The notes below the pieces were generated by a model. That model saw only the letters and a list, made by a program, of their open reading frames with translations, was not told the DNA's origin and did no database searches. Source: an uncultured Desulfobacterium sp. (GTDB lineage: Bacteria > Desulfobacterota > Desulfobacteria > Desulfobacterales > Desulfobacteraceae). From it: a stretch of 6,781 nucleotides of DNA. The stretch is from NCBI GenBank assembly GCA_937124525.1, contig CAKZLA010000459.1, positions 1 to 6,781 on the forward strand, read 5' to 3'. The position numbers and the translations under genes were made by a program. The first letter of the stretch is position 1; every line of letters begins with the position of its first letter. Of the stretch, positions 6,190 to 6,781 are shown in pieces.

Positions 6190-6354
6190 AAAGGGCTTGG
6201 TTCTAATTTCTGCTACCCCTAAGCAGCCCCAAGTGGATGGACCAAGCCCCATGAAAATACCAGCACATAACACCATAAGGTGTACTTGGTAATGCCCGAC
6301 GATCCAAAACCAAATAATTAAATTTCGAATTATAGAATAAGGAAAAAACTCAAA
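6190..6354. other. rsmB-rpe spacer with competing inverted repeats
   Basis: GGGCTTGGT (6193-6201), just after the rsmB stop, pairs perfectly with ACCAAGCCC (6241-6249), enclosing a smaller stem CTGCT/AGCAG (6210-6214 / 6222-6226). ACCAAG of the right arm can instead pair with CTTGGT (6285-6290), enclosing a third stem ACACC/GGTGT (6270-6274 / 6279-6283). No T-run follows on the plus strand. On the minus strand the long stem is followed by TTTTT, so it could act as a terminator for leftward transcription. The role is unproven. Confidence 0.55.
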
Positions 6355-6781
6355 ATGGCCATTATTGCACCATCAATTTTATCAGCAGATTTCACCAAAC
6401 TGGGAGACGAGCTTAAAGACATTAAAGCCGCCGGGGCCAAGTGGGTCCACATTGATGTCATGGACGGACAGTTTGTTCCCAACATTTCCTTTGGCTTCCC
6501 GATTATCAAGGCGATTCGACCTTTGAGCAACAAGATTTTTGATGTGCATCTAATGATTGCCACACCCGATGATTTTTTGGAGGATTTCCAATTAGAAAAA
6601 ATTCCTTTTAATTCAAAGCAAGATGATTTCAGCCCGATTATTTTACCTGATGGATCATTAGTTTTCTCCCAAGGCAAAACAGGAAAGGTTTATAATTGGT
6701 ATGTTCCTGTTTATGAGCCATTTAGCATAGATTTTGTTCAAGTTAAATTGATGCCCGCGCCAAATGATGGCTATACTTTAG
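6355..6781 (+). CDS. rpe: Ribulose-phosphate 3-epimerase N-terminus, fused in frame to unrelated sequence; runs off the window
   Basis: Residues 1 to about 78 are ribulose-phosphate 3-epimerase, the TIM-barrel enzyme that interconverts ribulose 5-phosphate and xylulose 5-phosphate in the pentose phosphate pathway. Visible are APSILSADF (5-13), VHIDVMDGQFVPNISFG (31-47) with metal ligands His32 and Asp34, and FDVHLMI (62-68) with His65. Normal Rpe continues after PDDFLEDF with a helix and a GAD.I..H strand and has about 215-225 residues. Here, from about residue 79 (6589), the sequence is quite different and AT-rich and lacks every later Rpe motif, including the second catalytic Asp and the phosphate-binding GG. 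The frame stays open to the window end. The ATG at 6355 has a TAAGGA ribosome site at 6338-6343. The N-terminal identity is firm; the join is suspect. Confidence 0.85.
   Translation, partial: MAIIAPSILSADFTKLGDELKDIKAAGAKWVHIDVMDGQFVPNISFGFPIIKAIRPLSNKIFDVHLMIATPDDFLEDFQLEKIPFNSKQDDFSPIILPDGSLVFSQGKTGKVYNWYVPVYEPFSIDFVQVKLMPAPNDGYTL
6589..6781 (+). other. PD40 / beta-propeller-like fragment of Bacteroidota type
   Basis: The last ~64 codons read like a blade of the WD40-like PD40 repeat found in Bacteroidota outer-membrane and OmpA-associated proteins: INSK/FNSKQDDFSP, then ILPDGSLVFSQGK, where family members typically have DDFSPxxxPDGxxLxFxS. The following segment (NWYVPVYEPFSIDFVQVK) is not diagnostic. 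The fragment lacks both ends. Its AT-rich codon use differs from rpe and all other genes here. The family call is by pattern memory only and could be wrong; the break from Rpe is much surer. Confidence 0.4.

Noticed and set aside
6193..6249. Rho-independent terminator for rsmB
   Set aside because: The 9-bp stem has a long interrupted loop and is followed by CATGAAAA rather than a T-run on the plus strand.

Overview
The window looks like a mosaic of three bacterial lineages rather than one genome. The central 5 kb (about 1400-6575) carries a tRNA-Leu gene and the housekeeping genes ribF, def, fmt, rsmB and the start of rpe. Gene order, protein character and compact hairpin-rich spacers suggest a sulfate-reducing member of the Desulfobacterales (inference; no search was run). 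The left 1.25 kb reads like a marine Rhodobacterales genome: the end of a sulfatase / phosphonate monoester hydrolase-type gene, converging on an ORF whose C-terminal three quarters is kynureninase. The last ~190 bases are AT-rich and read like a Bacteroidota PD40 / beta-propeller protein.

Layout: 3-452 (+) sulfatase C-terminus; 449-1255 (-) kynureninase C-terminal part fused in frame to an IalB-like segment; ~1256-1400 a short AT-rich spacer in which the lineage changes; 1401-1487 (-) tRNA-Leu(CAG) with encoded CCA; 1527-1576 two overlapping divergent promoters; 1607-2536 (+) ribF; 2537-2946 a spacer with a two-unit repeat; 2947-3477 def, overlapping fmt (3474-4424) by 4 bases; 4425-4803 a spacer with a three-unit version of the same repeat and a 102-bp MITE with 8-bp target duplications; 4804-6189 rsmB; 6190-6354 a spacer with inverted repeats; 6355-~6588 the rpe N-terminus, which then runs in frame into the PD40-like sequence.

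Functionally the central block serves translation and cofactor supply. RibF makes FMN and FAD. Fmt formylates initiator Met-tRNA, and Def removes that formyl group from new proteins. RsmB methylates 16S rRNA, and Rpe belongs to the pentose phosphate pathway.

I find no new multi-gene system. The most interesting items are the intergenic repeat family built of ~80-93 bp units, each with a GGCAG/CTGCC hairpin; the MITE inserted precisely into the end of one unit just before rsmB; and the overlapping tRNA/ribF promoters. The two in-frame fusions (about 1055-1075 and 6571-6590) and the lineage switch near 1256-1400 look most like assembly or amplification chimeras and should not be read as novel fusion proteins without read support.
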